A DNA stretch of 64,000 bases, from NCBI RefSeq assembly GCF_900099965.1, contig NZ_FNDJ01000007.1:156995-220994 (forward strand). The letters run 5' to 3'. The notes below the pieces were generated by a model. That model was given only the letters and a program-made list of their open reading frames with translations. It made no database searches and was not told where the DNA came from. Shown piece by piece: positions 1-7,281 of this stretch. This DNA is from Nonomuraea jiangxiensis. GTDB taxonomy: Bacteria; Actinomycetota; Actinomycetes; Streptosporangiales; Streptosporangiaceae. Position 1 is the stretch's first letter, and every line of letters begins with the position of its first letter. A program made the position numbers and the translations under genes.

Positions 1-507
1 GAGGCCGCGCTGGGCGTGGCGCTGCGCATCGCCTGGCGCGCGCTGGTGCTGGCCGGGCAGACGGACGACCGCCTGCTGCGCACGCTCGACAGCCTGCTAC
101 GGGCCGAGCGGCAGGCTCCTGAGATCTTCACCACGCTCTGCATGGCCACCCTCAGCCCCGACCTGTGCCACGCCAGGATGCACGTGGTGGGCCACCCACC
201 GCCCGTGCTGGTGCGCGCGGGCACCGTCGAGGTGGTCGACGGCGCGCCGTCGGGTCCGCCGCTCGGCATCTTCGCCGACGCCGAGTGGCGGGTGATCGAC
301 GTGCCGCTGGGTGAGGAGTGGTCGCTGATGCTCTACACCGACGGCCTGATCGAGGCGGCCGTGGGCGGGAGTGACGAACTGCTCGGCGTGGACGGCCTGC
401 TCGACCTCGTACGCGAGCACGGCACCATCGACCTGGACCGGCTCATCACCGGCGCCGGCACGCTGAGCGACGACCTCGCCGTGGTCCTGGTGCGGAGAAG
501 GACATGA
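1..507 (+). CDS. SpoIIE-type PP2C protein phosphatase, C-terminal part (5' end off window)
   Basis: The frame is open from the left edge, so only the last 168 residues are visible. They carry the C-terminal half of a SpoIIE/RsbU-type PP2C domain: GHPPPVLV, PSGPPLGIF, the metal-binding LYTDGLIEA block and the terminal SDDLAVVLV block with paired aspartates. Such phosphatases dephosphorylate Ser/Thr-phosphorylated anti-sigma antagonists, and usually have N-terminal sensor domains, which would lie outside the window. The stop overlaps the ATG of the next gene (ATGA), so it is translationally coupled to a histidine kinase and a response regulator. That suggests the three form one signalling unit. 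The family call is firm; the target is unknown. Confidence 0.85.
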   Translation, partial: EAALGVALRIAWRALVLAGQTDDRLLRTLDSLLRAERQAPEIFTTLCMATLSPDLCHARMHVVGHPPPVLVRAGTVEVVDGAPSGPPLGIFADAEWRVIDVPLGEEWSLMLYTDGLIEAAVGGSDELLGVDGLLDLVREHGTIDLDRLITGAGTLSDDLAVVLVRRRT

Positions 508-1685
508 GCATCCACCCGCTGCCCCCGGCCAAGGAGCCCACCGGCCTCGGCAGGCTGCCGGTGGCCCGCTGGTTCCTGGTCATCGGGGCCGTGGCGGGGA
601 CCGCGTTCCTGGTGGGGGTCGCGATCATCATGTTCATGAGCGCCCGGACGCGCGAGCTCAACCCGCGTCCCGAGGTGGCCGCGCAGCTCGCACGGCTGAA
701 CCTGGCGCTGGTGGTGCTGTTCGTGGTGCTGCTGGCCTGCGGCATCGGACTGGCCGTCATCATCCGCTACGCCGTGCTGAAGCCCATCTCGCAGCTCACC
801 GACCAGGTCCGTACGGTCGCCGCCGGCGACTTCGACCACGCCCTGCACGTCGACCGGCCGGCGGAGCTGGCCGAGCTGTCCAGCCACATCGACTCCATGC
901 GCGCCCGCATCGTGTCGGCCTGGCGCATGGCCGCCGACCAGGCCGACGAGCTGCGCAGGTCGAACGGCGAGCTGGAGCAGTTCGCCTACGTGGCCAGCCA
1001 CGACCTGCAGGAGCCGCTGCGCAAGGTCGCCAGCTTCACGCAGATGCTGGAGCAGCGTTACGGCTCCCAGCTCGACGAGCGGGCCACGCAGTACATCCAC
1101 TACGCGGTCGACGGCGCCAAGCGGATGCAGCAGCTGATCAACGACCTGCTCGACTTCTCCAGGGTCGGCCGGATCACCGGCGAGCGAAGCCTGACCGAGA
1201 CCGGCCAGGCCCTGGACATCGCCCTGGAGAGCCTCTCGGCCGCGATCGAGGACAGCGGGGCCACGGTCACCCGGGACCACCTCCCCCTGGTCAACGGCAA
1301 CCGGCCGCAGCTCACCCAGCTCTTCCAGAACCTGATCGAGAACGCCATCAAGTTCCGCTCCGCCGACCCGCCCCGCGTCCACCTCGGAGTCACCAGGAAC
1401 GGCGAGATGTGGGAGTTCACGTGCTCGGACAACGGCATCGGGGTCGAGCCGAAGTACGCCGAACGCATCTTCCTGATCTTCCAGCGCCTCCATCCGCGCG
1501 ACGTCTATCCAGGCACCGGCATCGGCCTGGCCCTGTGCCGCAAGATCGTCGAGTATCACGGCGGCCGGCTCTGGCTCGACGGCACCGCGACGGGCCCGGG
1601 CGCCACGTTCCGCTGGACGCTGCCCGCGGCCACGCTCCCCGTCCACGAGGGCGGGGAAGATCCTTCCGGAGACGACGATGCATGA
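504..1685 (+). CDS. membrane sensor histidine kinase (HAMP, phytochrome-type kinase core)
   Basis: This 393-residue kinase has two membrane segments (about 22-46 and 66-90) enclosing only about 20 external residues, so it probably senses in or at the membrane. A HAMP linker follows (about 91-143). The H-box is VASHDLQEP with phospho-acceptor His166, the variant typical of phytochrome-like kinases. The N-box is near 271-280, the G1 box DNGIG at 309-313 and the G2 box GTGIGLAL at 337-344. There is no PAS or GAF domain. The start overlaps the phosphatase stop by 4 nt, and the 3' end overlaps the response regulator by 8 nt. This arrangement implies stoichiometric expression of all three. The signal is not evident from the sequence. 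Confidence 0.88.
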   Translation: MSIHPLPPAKEPTGLGRLPVARWFLVIGAVAGTAFLVGVAIIMFMSARTRELNPRPEVAAQLARLNLALVVLFVVLLACGIGLAVIIRYAVLKPISQLTDQVRTVAAGDFDHALHVDRPAELAELSSHIDSMRARIVSAWRMAADQADELRRSNGELEQFAYVASHDLQEPLRKVASFTQMLEQRYGSQLDERATQYIHYAVDGAKRMQQLINDLLDFSRVGRITGERSLTETGQALDIALESLSAAIEDSGATVTRDHLPLVNGNRPQLTQLFQNLIENAIKFRSADPPRVHLGVTRNGEMWEFTCSDNGIGVEPKYAERIFLIFQRLHPRDVYPGTGIGLALCRKIVEYHGGRLWLDGTATGPGATFRWTLPAATLPVHEGGEDPSGDDDA

Positions 1686-2127
1686 ATGGCGCCCGATCGA
1701 GGTGCTCCTGGTGGAGGACGACCAGGGGGACATTCTGCTCACCAAGGAGGCGTTCGACCTCAACAAGGTCCGCAACCGGCTGCACGTGGTCACCGACGGC
1801 GAGCAGGCGCTGGCCTACCTGCGCAGGCAGGGCGACTTCGCGGACTCGACACGCCCGGACCTCATCCTGCTCGATCTCAATCTGCCCCGGCTGGGCGGCC
1901 TGGAGGTGCTGGCCGAGGTGAAGGCCGACGCCACGCTCCGGACGATCCCGGTGGTGATCTTGACCACATCGGAGGCCGAGGAGGACATTTTGCACAGTTA
2001 CCGGCTGCATGCGAACGCTTATGTGTCCAAACCGGTAGACTTTGAGCAGTTTATCCGGGTTGTCCGGCAAATAGATGATTTCTTTGTGACTGTGGTGAAG
2101 CTCCCGGCTCCGGAATCGGGGGCCTGA
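1678..2127 (+). CDS. single-domain response regulator, Rcp1-like
   Basis: The 149-residue protein is a stand-alone receiver domain with no output domain. It has the acidic pocket E13-D14-D15, phospho-acceptor Asp66 in LILLDLNLP, the Thr of ILTTS (about 95-97) and Lys118 in the VSKPVDF motif. The extended loop with QGDFADSTRPD is typical of the Rcp1 branch that partners phytochrome-type kinases, matching the kinase just upstream. A GGAGA ribosome site lies about 5 nt before the ATG, inside the kinase gene. With no DNA-binding domain it probably acts through protein contacts, possibly on the SpoIIE-type phosphatase of the same operon; that link is inference. Confidence 0.88.
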   Translation: MHEWRPIEVLLVEDDQGDILLTKEAFDLNKVRNRLHVVTDGEQALAYLRRQGDFADSTRPDLILLDLNLPRLGGLEVLAEVKADATLRTIPVVILTTSEAEEDILHSYRLHANAYVSKPVDFEQFIRVVRQIDDFFVTVVKLPAPESGA

Positions 2128-2135
2128 CGGGCGTA

Positions 2136-2151
2136 CGTGACAGGAATCACA
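2136..2151. promoter_or_regulatory. Crp-like site upstream of the sdh operon
   Basis: CGTGA-N6-TCACA differs by one base from the actinobacterial Crp consensus TGTGA-N6-TCACA. It lies about 170 bp upstream of the succinate dehydrogenase anchor gene, just after the stop of the response regulator gene. Binding is inferred from the motif alone. Confidence 0.45.
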
Positions 2152-2165
2152 GCGGGTCATCGAAA

Positions 2166-2187
2166 TTGTGAGTGACCCCGCTCACAA
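2166..2187. promoter_or_regulatory. perfect 7-bp dyad (TTGTGAG-N8-CTCACAA) upstream of sdh
   Basis: TTGTGAG and CTCACAA are exact inverted repeats around an 8-nt spacer. The half-sites recall Rex (TTGTGAA) and Crp (TGTGA) sites, but the spacing fits neither consensus. The position, 14 nt after a Crp-like site and about 130 bp before the sdh start, suggests an operator for the operon. Confidence 0.4.
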
Positions 2188-2319
2188 AACCCGATGCGGT
2201 CGTCGTAACGTATGCCCCACCAACGCGCGCCTGGGCGGATGACGCCGTGCGCGCGCCCTGCGATACGAAAACCCGGACCGACTGCGAGGCAGGGTCCGCG
2301 GGAGGTGGAGAGGTCCGCG

Positions 2320-3108
2320 ATGACCCAGACGACACCCGAAGCTCCGGTCAGAAGGCAGCGTGCCCAAGTCAGAGTCCGCACTCTGCGCACGGACAGATGG
2401 TGGCTGACACCGCTGCTGACGTTCCTCGGGCTCAGCTTGTTCCTCGTCTACGGTGTGTGGGCGATCATCGACAACAGCTTCTTCGTCGATCCGTACGTGG
2501 CGCCGTTCGCCTCGCCCTGCCTGGTCGACGTGGCCTGCCCCGAGGGCGCGCAGCTCTTCGGTTGGACCCCGATCGGCGACTGGTACACCCTGTCACCGGG
2601 GCTGTTGATCCTCGGCCTGCCCGGCGGGTTCCGGCTGACCTGCTATTACTACCGCAAGTCGTACTACCGCTCGTTCTGGCTGTCGCCGCCGGCGTGCGCC
2701 GTGCAGGAGCCGCACGGCAAGTACACCGGTGAGCGCCGCTTCCCGCTGATCATCCAGAACATCCACCGGTACTTCTTCTACGGCGCCATCGTCATCGGGC
2801 TCATCCTGGCCTACGACGCCGTCCTGGCGGTGGTTCACAAGCCGCTGGGCCTGGGCAGCTGGATCCTGGTCGTCAACGCCGTGCTGATCAACGCCTACAC
2901 GCTGTCGTGCCACTCGTGCCGGCACATCACCGCCGGCAGGCTCAACCACTTCTCCCGTCACCCGCTGCGGTATCGGGCCTGGACGTTCGTGTCCAAGCTC
3001 AATGCCAAGCACCAACCCCTCGCGTGGGCCTCGATGTTCTCCGTCATGGGCGCCGACCTGTACGTCCGACTGGTGGCCAAGGGCATCATCGCCTTTCCGT
3101 TCGCGTAA
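2320..3108 (+). CDS. sdhC: succinate dehydrogenase membrane-anchor subunit (Sdh1-type)
   Basis: This 262-residue protein has about five hydrophobic segments: near 29-49, around the WYTLSPGLLILGLPGG stretch, YFFYGAIVIGLILAYDAVL, SWILVVNAVLINAYTL and the C-terminal WASMFSVMGADLY. Histidines flank the helices (IHRYFFYG, CHSCRHITAG) and are candidate haem ligands. It matches the single large anchor found upstream of the flavoprotein in actinobacterial Sdh1 operons (the Rv0249c type). It would dock SdhAB on the membrane and pass electrons to menaquinone. I chose the ATG at 2320 because GGAGGTGGAG lies about 10 nt upstream; the longer open frame from 2212 lacks a site. A 12-nt gap separates it from sdhA. 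Confidence 0.82.
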   Translation: MTQTTPEAPVRRQRAQVRVRTLRTDRWWLTPLLTFLGLSLFLVYGVWAIIDNSFFVDPYVAPFASPCLVDVACPEGAQLFGWTPIGDWYTLSPGLLILGLPGGFRLTCYYYRKSYYRSFWLSPPACAVQEPHGKYTGERRFPLIIQNIHRYFFYGAIVIGLILAYDAVLAVVHKPLGLGSWILVVNAVLINAYTLSCHSCRHITAGRLNHFSRHPLRYRAWTFVSKLNAKHQPLAWASMFSVMGADLYVRLVAKGIIAFPFA

Positions 3109-3120
3109 GGACCAGCTTCA

Positions 3121-5025
3121 GTGGATAACTCGCTAAACACAGAGCGTCACGAATACGACGTCATCGTCATCGGCGCGGGCGGTGCCGGCCTGCGGGCCGC
3201 GATCGAGGCCCGCCAGCAGGGCAAGAGGACGGCGATCATCTGCAAGTCGCTGTTCGGCAAGGCGCACACCGTCATGGCCGAGGGCGGCGCCGCGGCGGCG
3301 ATGGGCAACGTCAACTCTGACGACAACTGGATGGTGCACTTCCGTGACACCATGCGCGGCGGCAAGTTCCTCAACAACTGGCGGATGGCCGAGCTGCACG
3401 CCAAGGAGGCGCCGGACCGCGTCTACGAGCTGGAGGCCTGGGGCGCGCTCTTCGACCGCACCAAGGACGGCAAGATCAGCCAGCGGAACTTCGGCGGGCA
3501 CGAATATCCGCGGCTCGCGCACGTGGGCGACCGTACCGGGCTGGAGCTCATCCGTACGCTCCAGCAGCGGGTCGTGGCGCTCCAGCAGGAGGACTACGAG
3601 ACGCACGGCGACTACGAGGCCTACATCAAGGTCTTCGCCGAGTGTACGGTGACCCGCCTGCTCAAGGACGGCGACCGGATCGCCGGTGCGTTCGCCTACT
3701 GGCGCGAGTCCGGAAATTTCGTGCTTTTCGACGCCCCGGCCGTGGTCCTGGCCACCGGCGGCATCGGCAAGTCGTACGTCGTCACCTCCAACTCCTGGGA
3801 GTACACCGGCGACGGCCACGCCCTGGCCCTGATGGCCGGCGCGAAGCTGATCAACATGGAGTTCATCCAGTTCCACCCCACCGGGATGGTCTGGCCGCCG
3901 TCCGTGCGCGGCATCCTCGTCACCGAGTCCGTCCGCGGCGACGGTGGCGTGCTGCGCAACTCCGAGGGCAAGCGCTTCATGTTCGACTACATCCCCGAGG
4001 TCTTCAAGGACAAGTACGCCACCTCCGAGGAGGAGGGCGACCGCTGGTACACCGACCAGGCCAACAACCGGCGCCCGCCGGAGCTGCTGCCGCGTGACGA
4101 GGTGGCCAGGGCGATCAACGCCGAGGTGAAGGCCGGTCGCGGCTCGCCCCAGGGCGGCGTCTTCCTCGACGTCTCCACCCGGCTGCCCGCCGAGGAGATC
4201 AAGCGGCGGCTGCCGTCGATGCACCACCAGTTCAAGGAGCTGGCCGACGTCGACATCACCGCCGAACCCATGCAGGTGGGCCCGACCTGCCACTACATCA
4301 TGGGCGGCGTCGAGGTGGACGCCGACAGCGGCGCGGCGGCCGTGCCCGGGCTGTTCGCGGCCGGCGAGGTCTCCGGCGGCATGCACGGCTCCAACCGGCT
4401 GGGCGGCAACTCGCTGTCCGACCTGCTGGTGTTCGGGCGCCGGGCGGGCGCGGGCGCGGCGGCGTACGTGGACGAGCTCAAGGCCAGGCCCAAGGTCGCG
4501 CCGGAGTCGGTCGAGGAGGCGCGCGAGGAGGCGCTGGCACCGCTGGGCCGGGCCGGCGAGAACCCCTACGAGGTCCACCACGAGCTCCAGCGCACGATGA
4601 ACGACCTGGTCGGCATCATCCGCAAGGCCGGCGAGATCTCCGAGGCCCTGGGCGTCGTGGAGAAGCTCAGGGAGCGCGTGCGCCTGGTCGGGGCTGCCGG
4701 CTCGCGCATCTACAACCCCGGCTGGCACCTCGCGATCGACCTGCGCAACATGGTGCTGGTGTCGGAGTGCGTGGCGCGTGCCGCCCTCCTGCGCGAGGAG
4801 AGCCGCGGCGGGCACACCCGCGACGACTTCCCCGCCATGGACCCGGGCTGGCGCCGCAAGCTGCTCGTCTGCTCCAGCGAGGACGGCACGACCGTACAGG
4901 TCGAGGAGAAGCTTCAGCCGCCGATGCGCGATGACCTGATCACCTTGTTCGACAGGGACGAGCTGAAGAAATACCTCACCGACGAGGAAATGTCCGAGTT
5001 CGACGGGATAGCGAAGAAGTCATGA
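3121..5025 (+). CDS. sdhA: succinate dehydrogenase flavoprotein subunit
   Basis: The 634-residue protein has an N-terminal dinucleotide-binding motif GAGGAG (18-23). The AHTVMAEGG block follows, whose His49 is the expected covalent FAD attachment site. Downstream are the substrate-site motifs FHPTG and ESVRGDGG and the HGSNRLGGNSLSDLLVFGRRAG block shared by SdhA and FrdA. It oxidises succinate to fumarate and passes electrons to the iron-sulfur subunit. It starts with GTG after an AAGGACC site and overlaps sdhB by 4 nt. Length and gene order (anchor, flavoprotein, iron-sulfur) match the actinobacterial Sdh1 type rather than the four-gene Sdh2 type. Confidence 0.95.
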   Translation: MDNSLNTERHEYDVIVIGAGGAGLRAAIEARQQGKRTAIICKSLFGKAHTVMAEGGAAAAMGNVNSDDNWMVHFRDTMRGGKFLNNWRMAELHAKEAPDRVYELEAWGALFDRTKDGKISQRNFGGHEYPRLAHVGDRTGLELIRTLQQRVVALQQEDYETHGDYEAYIKVFAECTVTRLLKDGDRIAGAFAYWRESGNFVLFDAPAVVLATGGIGKSYVVTSNSWEYTGDGHALALMAGAKLINMEFIQFHPTGMVWPPSVRGILVTESVRGDGGVLRNSEGKRFMFDYIPEVFKDKYATSEEEGDRWYTDQANNRRPPELLPRDEVARAINAEVKAGRGSPQGGVFLDVSTRLPAEEIKRRLPSMHHQFKELADVDITAEPMQVGPTCHYIMGGVEVDADSGAAAVPGLFAAGEVSGGMHGSNRLGGNSLSDLLVFGRRAGAGAAAYVDELKARPKVAPESVEEAREEALAPLGRAGENPYEVHHELQRTMNDLVGIIRKAGEISEALGVVEKLRERVRLVGAAGSRIYNPGWHLAIDLRNMVLVSECVARAALLREESRGGHTRDDFPAMDPGWRRKLLVCSSEDGTTVQVEEKLQPPMRDDLITLFDRDELKKYLTDEEMSEFDGIAKKS

Positions 5026-5774
5026 GCTACAAGGCAAAGTTCAAGGTCTGGCGCGGTGAGGGCGGCGAGGGCAAGCTCGAGGACTTCACCGTCGAGGTGA
5101 ACGAGGGCGAGGTCGTCCTCGACATCATCCACCGCCTCCAGGCCACCCAGGCACCCGACCTGGCGGTGCGCTGGAACTGCAAGGCGGGCAAGTGCGGCTC
5201 GTGCAGCATGGAGATCAACGGCAAGCCGCGACTGGGCTGCATGACCCGGATGTCCACCTTCGAGGAGGACGAGACCATCACGGTCACGCCGATGCGCACC
5301 TTCCCGGTGATCAAGGACCTCGTGACCGACGTCTCCTACAACTACCAGAAGGCCCGGGAGGTCCCCTCCTTCACGCCGCCGGAGGGGGTCAGGCCCGGCG
5401 AATACCGGATGAAGCAGGTCGATGTCGAGCGCTCGCAGGAGTTCCGCAAGTGCATCGAGTGCTTCATGTGCAACAACGTCTGCCACGTGATCCGCGACCA
5501 CGAGGAGAACAAGACCAACTTCTCCGGTCCCCGCTTCCTCATGCGGATCGCCGAGCTGGACATGCACCCGTACGACGTGGCCGACCGCCAGGAGGCCGCC
5601 CAGGAGCAGCACGGGCTCGGCTACTGCAACATCACCAAGTGCTGCACCGAGGTCTGCCCCGAGCACATCAAGATCACCGACAACGCGCTGATCCCGATGA
5701 AGGAGCGCGTGGTGGACCGCAAGTACGACCCGCTGGTGTGGCTGGGCAACAAGATCTTCAAGCGCGCCAAGTAG
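5022..5774 (+). CDS. sdhB: succinate dehydrogenase iron-sulfur subunit
   Basis: All three cluster motifs are visible in 250 residues. C53/C58/C61/C73 bind the [2Fe-2S] cluster. CIECFMCNNVC (144-154) supplies ligands for the [4Fe-4S] cluster. The CNITKCCTEVCP block (C202, C207, C208, C212) supplies ligands for the third cluster and completes the set. It carries electrons from the SdhA flavin to the membrane quinone site. The ATG overlaps the sdhA stop (ATGA), indicating coupled translation. A strong bidirectional terminator follows within 20 bp. Confidence 0.95.
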   Translation: MSYKAKFKVWRGEGGEGKLEDFTVEVNEGEVVLDIIHRLQATQAPDLAVRWNCKAGKCGSCSMEINGKPRLGCMTRMSTFEEDETITVTPMRTFPVIKDLVTDVSYNYQKAREVPSFTPPEGVRPGEYRMKQVDVERSQEFRKCIECFMCNNVCHVIRDHEENKTNFSGPRFLMRIAELDMHPYDVADRQEAAQEQHGLGYCNITKCCTEVCPEHIKITDNALIPMKERVVDRKYDPLVWLGNKIFKRAK

Positions 5775-5789
5775 CGGCGGCTCGCTGAA

Positions 5790-5835
5790 CGCGAAAAGAG
5801 CGGGGACCGGCACTCCGGTCCCCGCTCTTTTCGCG
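5790..5835. terminator. bidirectional terminator, perfect 21-bp stem
   Basis: The arms 5790-5810 and 5815-5835 are exact reverse complements around a CACT loop. The outer part is CGCGAAAAGAGCGGGG, so each strand ends its stem with a CTCTTTTCGCG run. It separates two convergent genes (sdhB and the surface protein at 5838-7205) and should stop both transcripts. Confidence 0.9.
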
Positions 5836-5837
5836 TC

Positions 5838-7205
5838 CTACTTCTTCTTGCGTCCCCAGCGCCGGCGGGTGGAGTCCGGCATCTCCTTGGTCGGCTCCCT
5901 GCCGCCGTCGCCGCTCTCCTCCGGGGCCGGGTCCTGCTTCGCCGGCAGCGGCTGGATCGCGGTCGCCCCCTCGTCGGCCGCCAGGTAGGGAGGCGGATCG
6001 TAGTCGCGCGGGGCGTCGTCCTGCCCCGGCTTCGGCGCCGGCTCGAACAGCGACCGGCCCGAGGACTGCTGCCAGGGCTCCGAGTCGCCCGGCTCCGCCC
6101 AAGCCGCCGCCGGGCCGCCGAGCGGGCGCTCCGGGTCGTCGTCGTACGGGTCGGCGCCGCCCGGCGGGATGTCCGGCGACGGGACCTCCACGGGCTGGAT
6201 CACCGGCTCGAACGGGTCACGGAACTCGCGCGTCTTCGACGGCGGCTCGTTGTAGGAGTCGAACTCGTCCGGGTGCAGCACCATCGACTCCGGCGGAGCC
6301 TCCGGCACCGGCGGCTCGTCCGCGTAACCGTGGTGCGGGTAGGGGTGCGGCTCCTGGTAGACGGCGCCGTACTGGGCCGGGCCGCTCGGATAGGTCTGCA
6401 CGGGGACGAAGCTGATGATCGGCGCGTACGCCGTGCCGCCGGGATATCCGGGGGCCGGGAAGCCTGCCGTGGCGTACCCGGGACCCGCGGGGTATCCGCC
6501 GCCGACGGGCGGCGTGTCCGGCCGGCCGGCCTGGGGCCCCGCCTTGCGTACGGCCGCCGCGTGGGCCATCCGGCGCAACCGCCCCTCGAAGATCAGCACC
6601 GCGAAGAGCGCCAGCAGGACCAGCACCAGCGCCGGGATGCTGAGCTGCTGCGTGAGCGTCCGCTGGTCGAACTCCGGCGCCGCCTGGCGCAGCTCCAGGA
6701 CCTCCTCGGTCGAGGCGGCCTCCGTCTCGCTCGGCGTCACGCTGGGCACCGTCGGCTCGGTGGTCGCGATGGCCGGCAACTGCACGGACGGCTCGGGTGA
6801 GGAGGAGGTGGTGGTGGGAGGCACCTCGATGCTCTGCGTGGGCAGCGGCTGCAGGTTCTGCGTCGGGACGCTCGTGCTGACGGGCGGGGGCGTGCTGGTC
6901 TTGGTCCTGGTCGGCTTCGGGGACGTGGTCCGCTTCGTGGGACTCGCCGTGACGGTCTTGGTGATCGTCGTCTCCGGCGTGTCCTGCGGCTGCTCGGCAG
7001 GCGGCGTGTCCAGCGTCGTGGTCGTGGTGATGGTCACCGTGGTCTCCGGCGCGGCGTCACACACCTCGCCGACGTCACACGGCTGCACCGGATCGTACGC
7101 CGCGGACGCGCTCGCGCTCTGCATGATGAAGGGCGTCACCCCCGCACCGGCCAGTCCAAGCGCCAGGACGATTGCGGACATGGCCGTCGCTCGCCTGCGT
7201 GCCAC
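5838..7205 (-). CDS. secreted/anchored Thr-Pro-rich protein with proline-rich cytoplasmic tail
   Basis: I do not recognise a family. The 455-residue protein begins with a basic signal-like segment (1-36, ending ASASAA). A short region with two cysteines (PCDVGEVC) follows, then a Thr/Pro/Ser-rich stalk to about 180 that resembles a glycosylated wall-spanning linker. A single membrane helix (about 190-207, IPALVLVLLALFAVLIF) precedes an acidic, proline-rich tail of about 240 residues ending in a basic RRRWGRKKK. Topology is therefore stalk outside, long disordered tail inside. It starts with GTG after GGAGGATTCC. It ends against the sdh terminator, and shares orientation with the similar surface protein upstream. 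Confidence 0.75.
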   Translation of the reverse strand: MARRRATAMSAIVLALGLAGAGVTPFIMQSASASAAYDPVQPCDVGEVCDAAPETTVTITTTTTLDTPPAEQPQDTPETTITKTVTASPTKRTTSPKPTRTKTSTPPPVSTSVPTQNLQPLPTQSIEVPPTTTSSSPEPSVQLPAIATTEPTVPSVTPSETEAASTEEVLELRQAAPEFDQRTLTQQLSIPALVLVLLALFAVLIFEGRLRRMAHAAAVRKAGPQAGRPDTPPVGGGYPAGPGYATAGFPAPGYPGGTAYAPIISFVPVQTYPSGPAQYGAVYQEPHPYPHHGYADEPPVPEAPPESMVLHPDEFDSYNEPPSKTREFRDPFEPVIQPVEVPSPDIPPGGADPYDDDPERPLGGPAAAWAEPGDSEPWQQSSGRSLFEPAPKPGQDDAPRDYDPPPYLAADEGATAIQPLPAKQDPAPEESGDGGREPTKEMPDSTRRRWGRKKK

Positions 7206-7281
7206 CGGAATCCTCCGCCTAAGTCCCTAGAACCATGGTCAAGGGAATACTAGTCGGGTGAAAGTAACGGTAAAGGCTGAA

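Noticed and set aside
1409..1921. Second plus-strand frame overlapping the kinase and receiver genes
   Set aside because: Low-complexity Arg-rich translation in the wrong frame; a shadow of the two clear genes.
2166..2187. Rex operator
   Set aside because: Half-sites TTGTGAG/CTCACAA differ from TTGTGAA/TTCACAA and the spacer is 8 rather than about 4 nt, so it is reported only as an unassigned dyad.
3133..4815. 560-codon minus-strand open frame opposite sdhA
   Set aside because: Shadow frame caused by high GC at third codon positions; no ribosome site or known domain, and sdhA on the other strand is certain.
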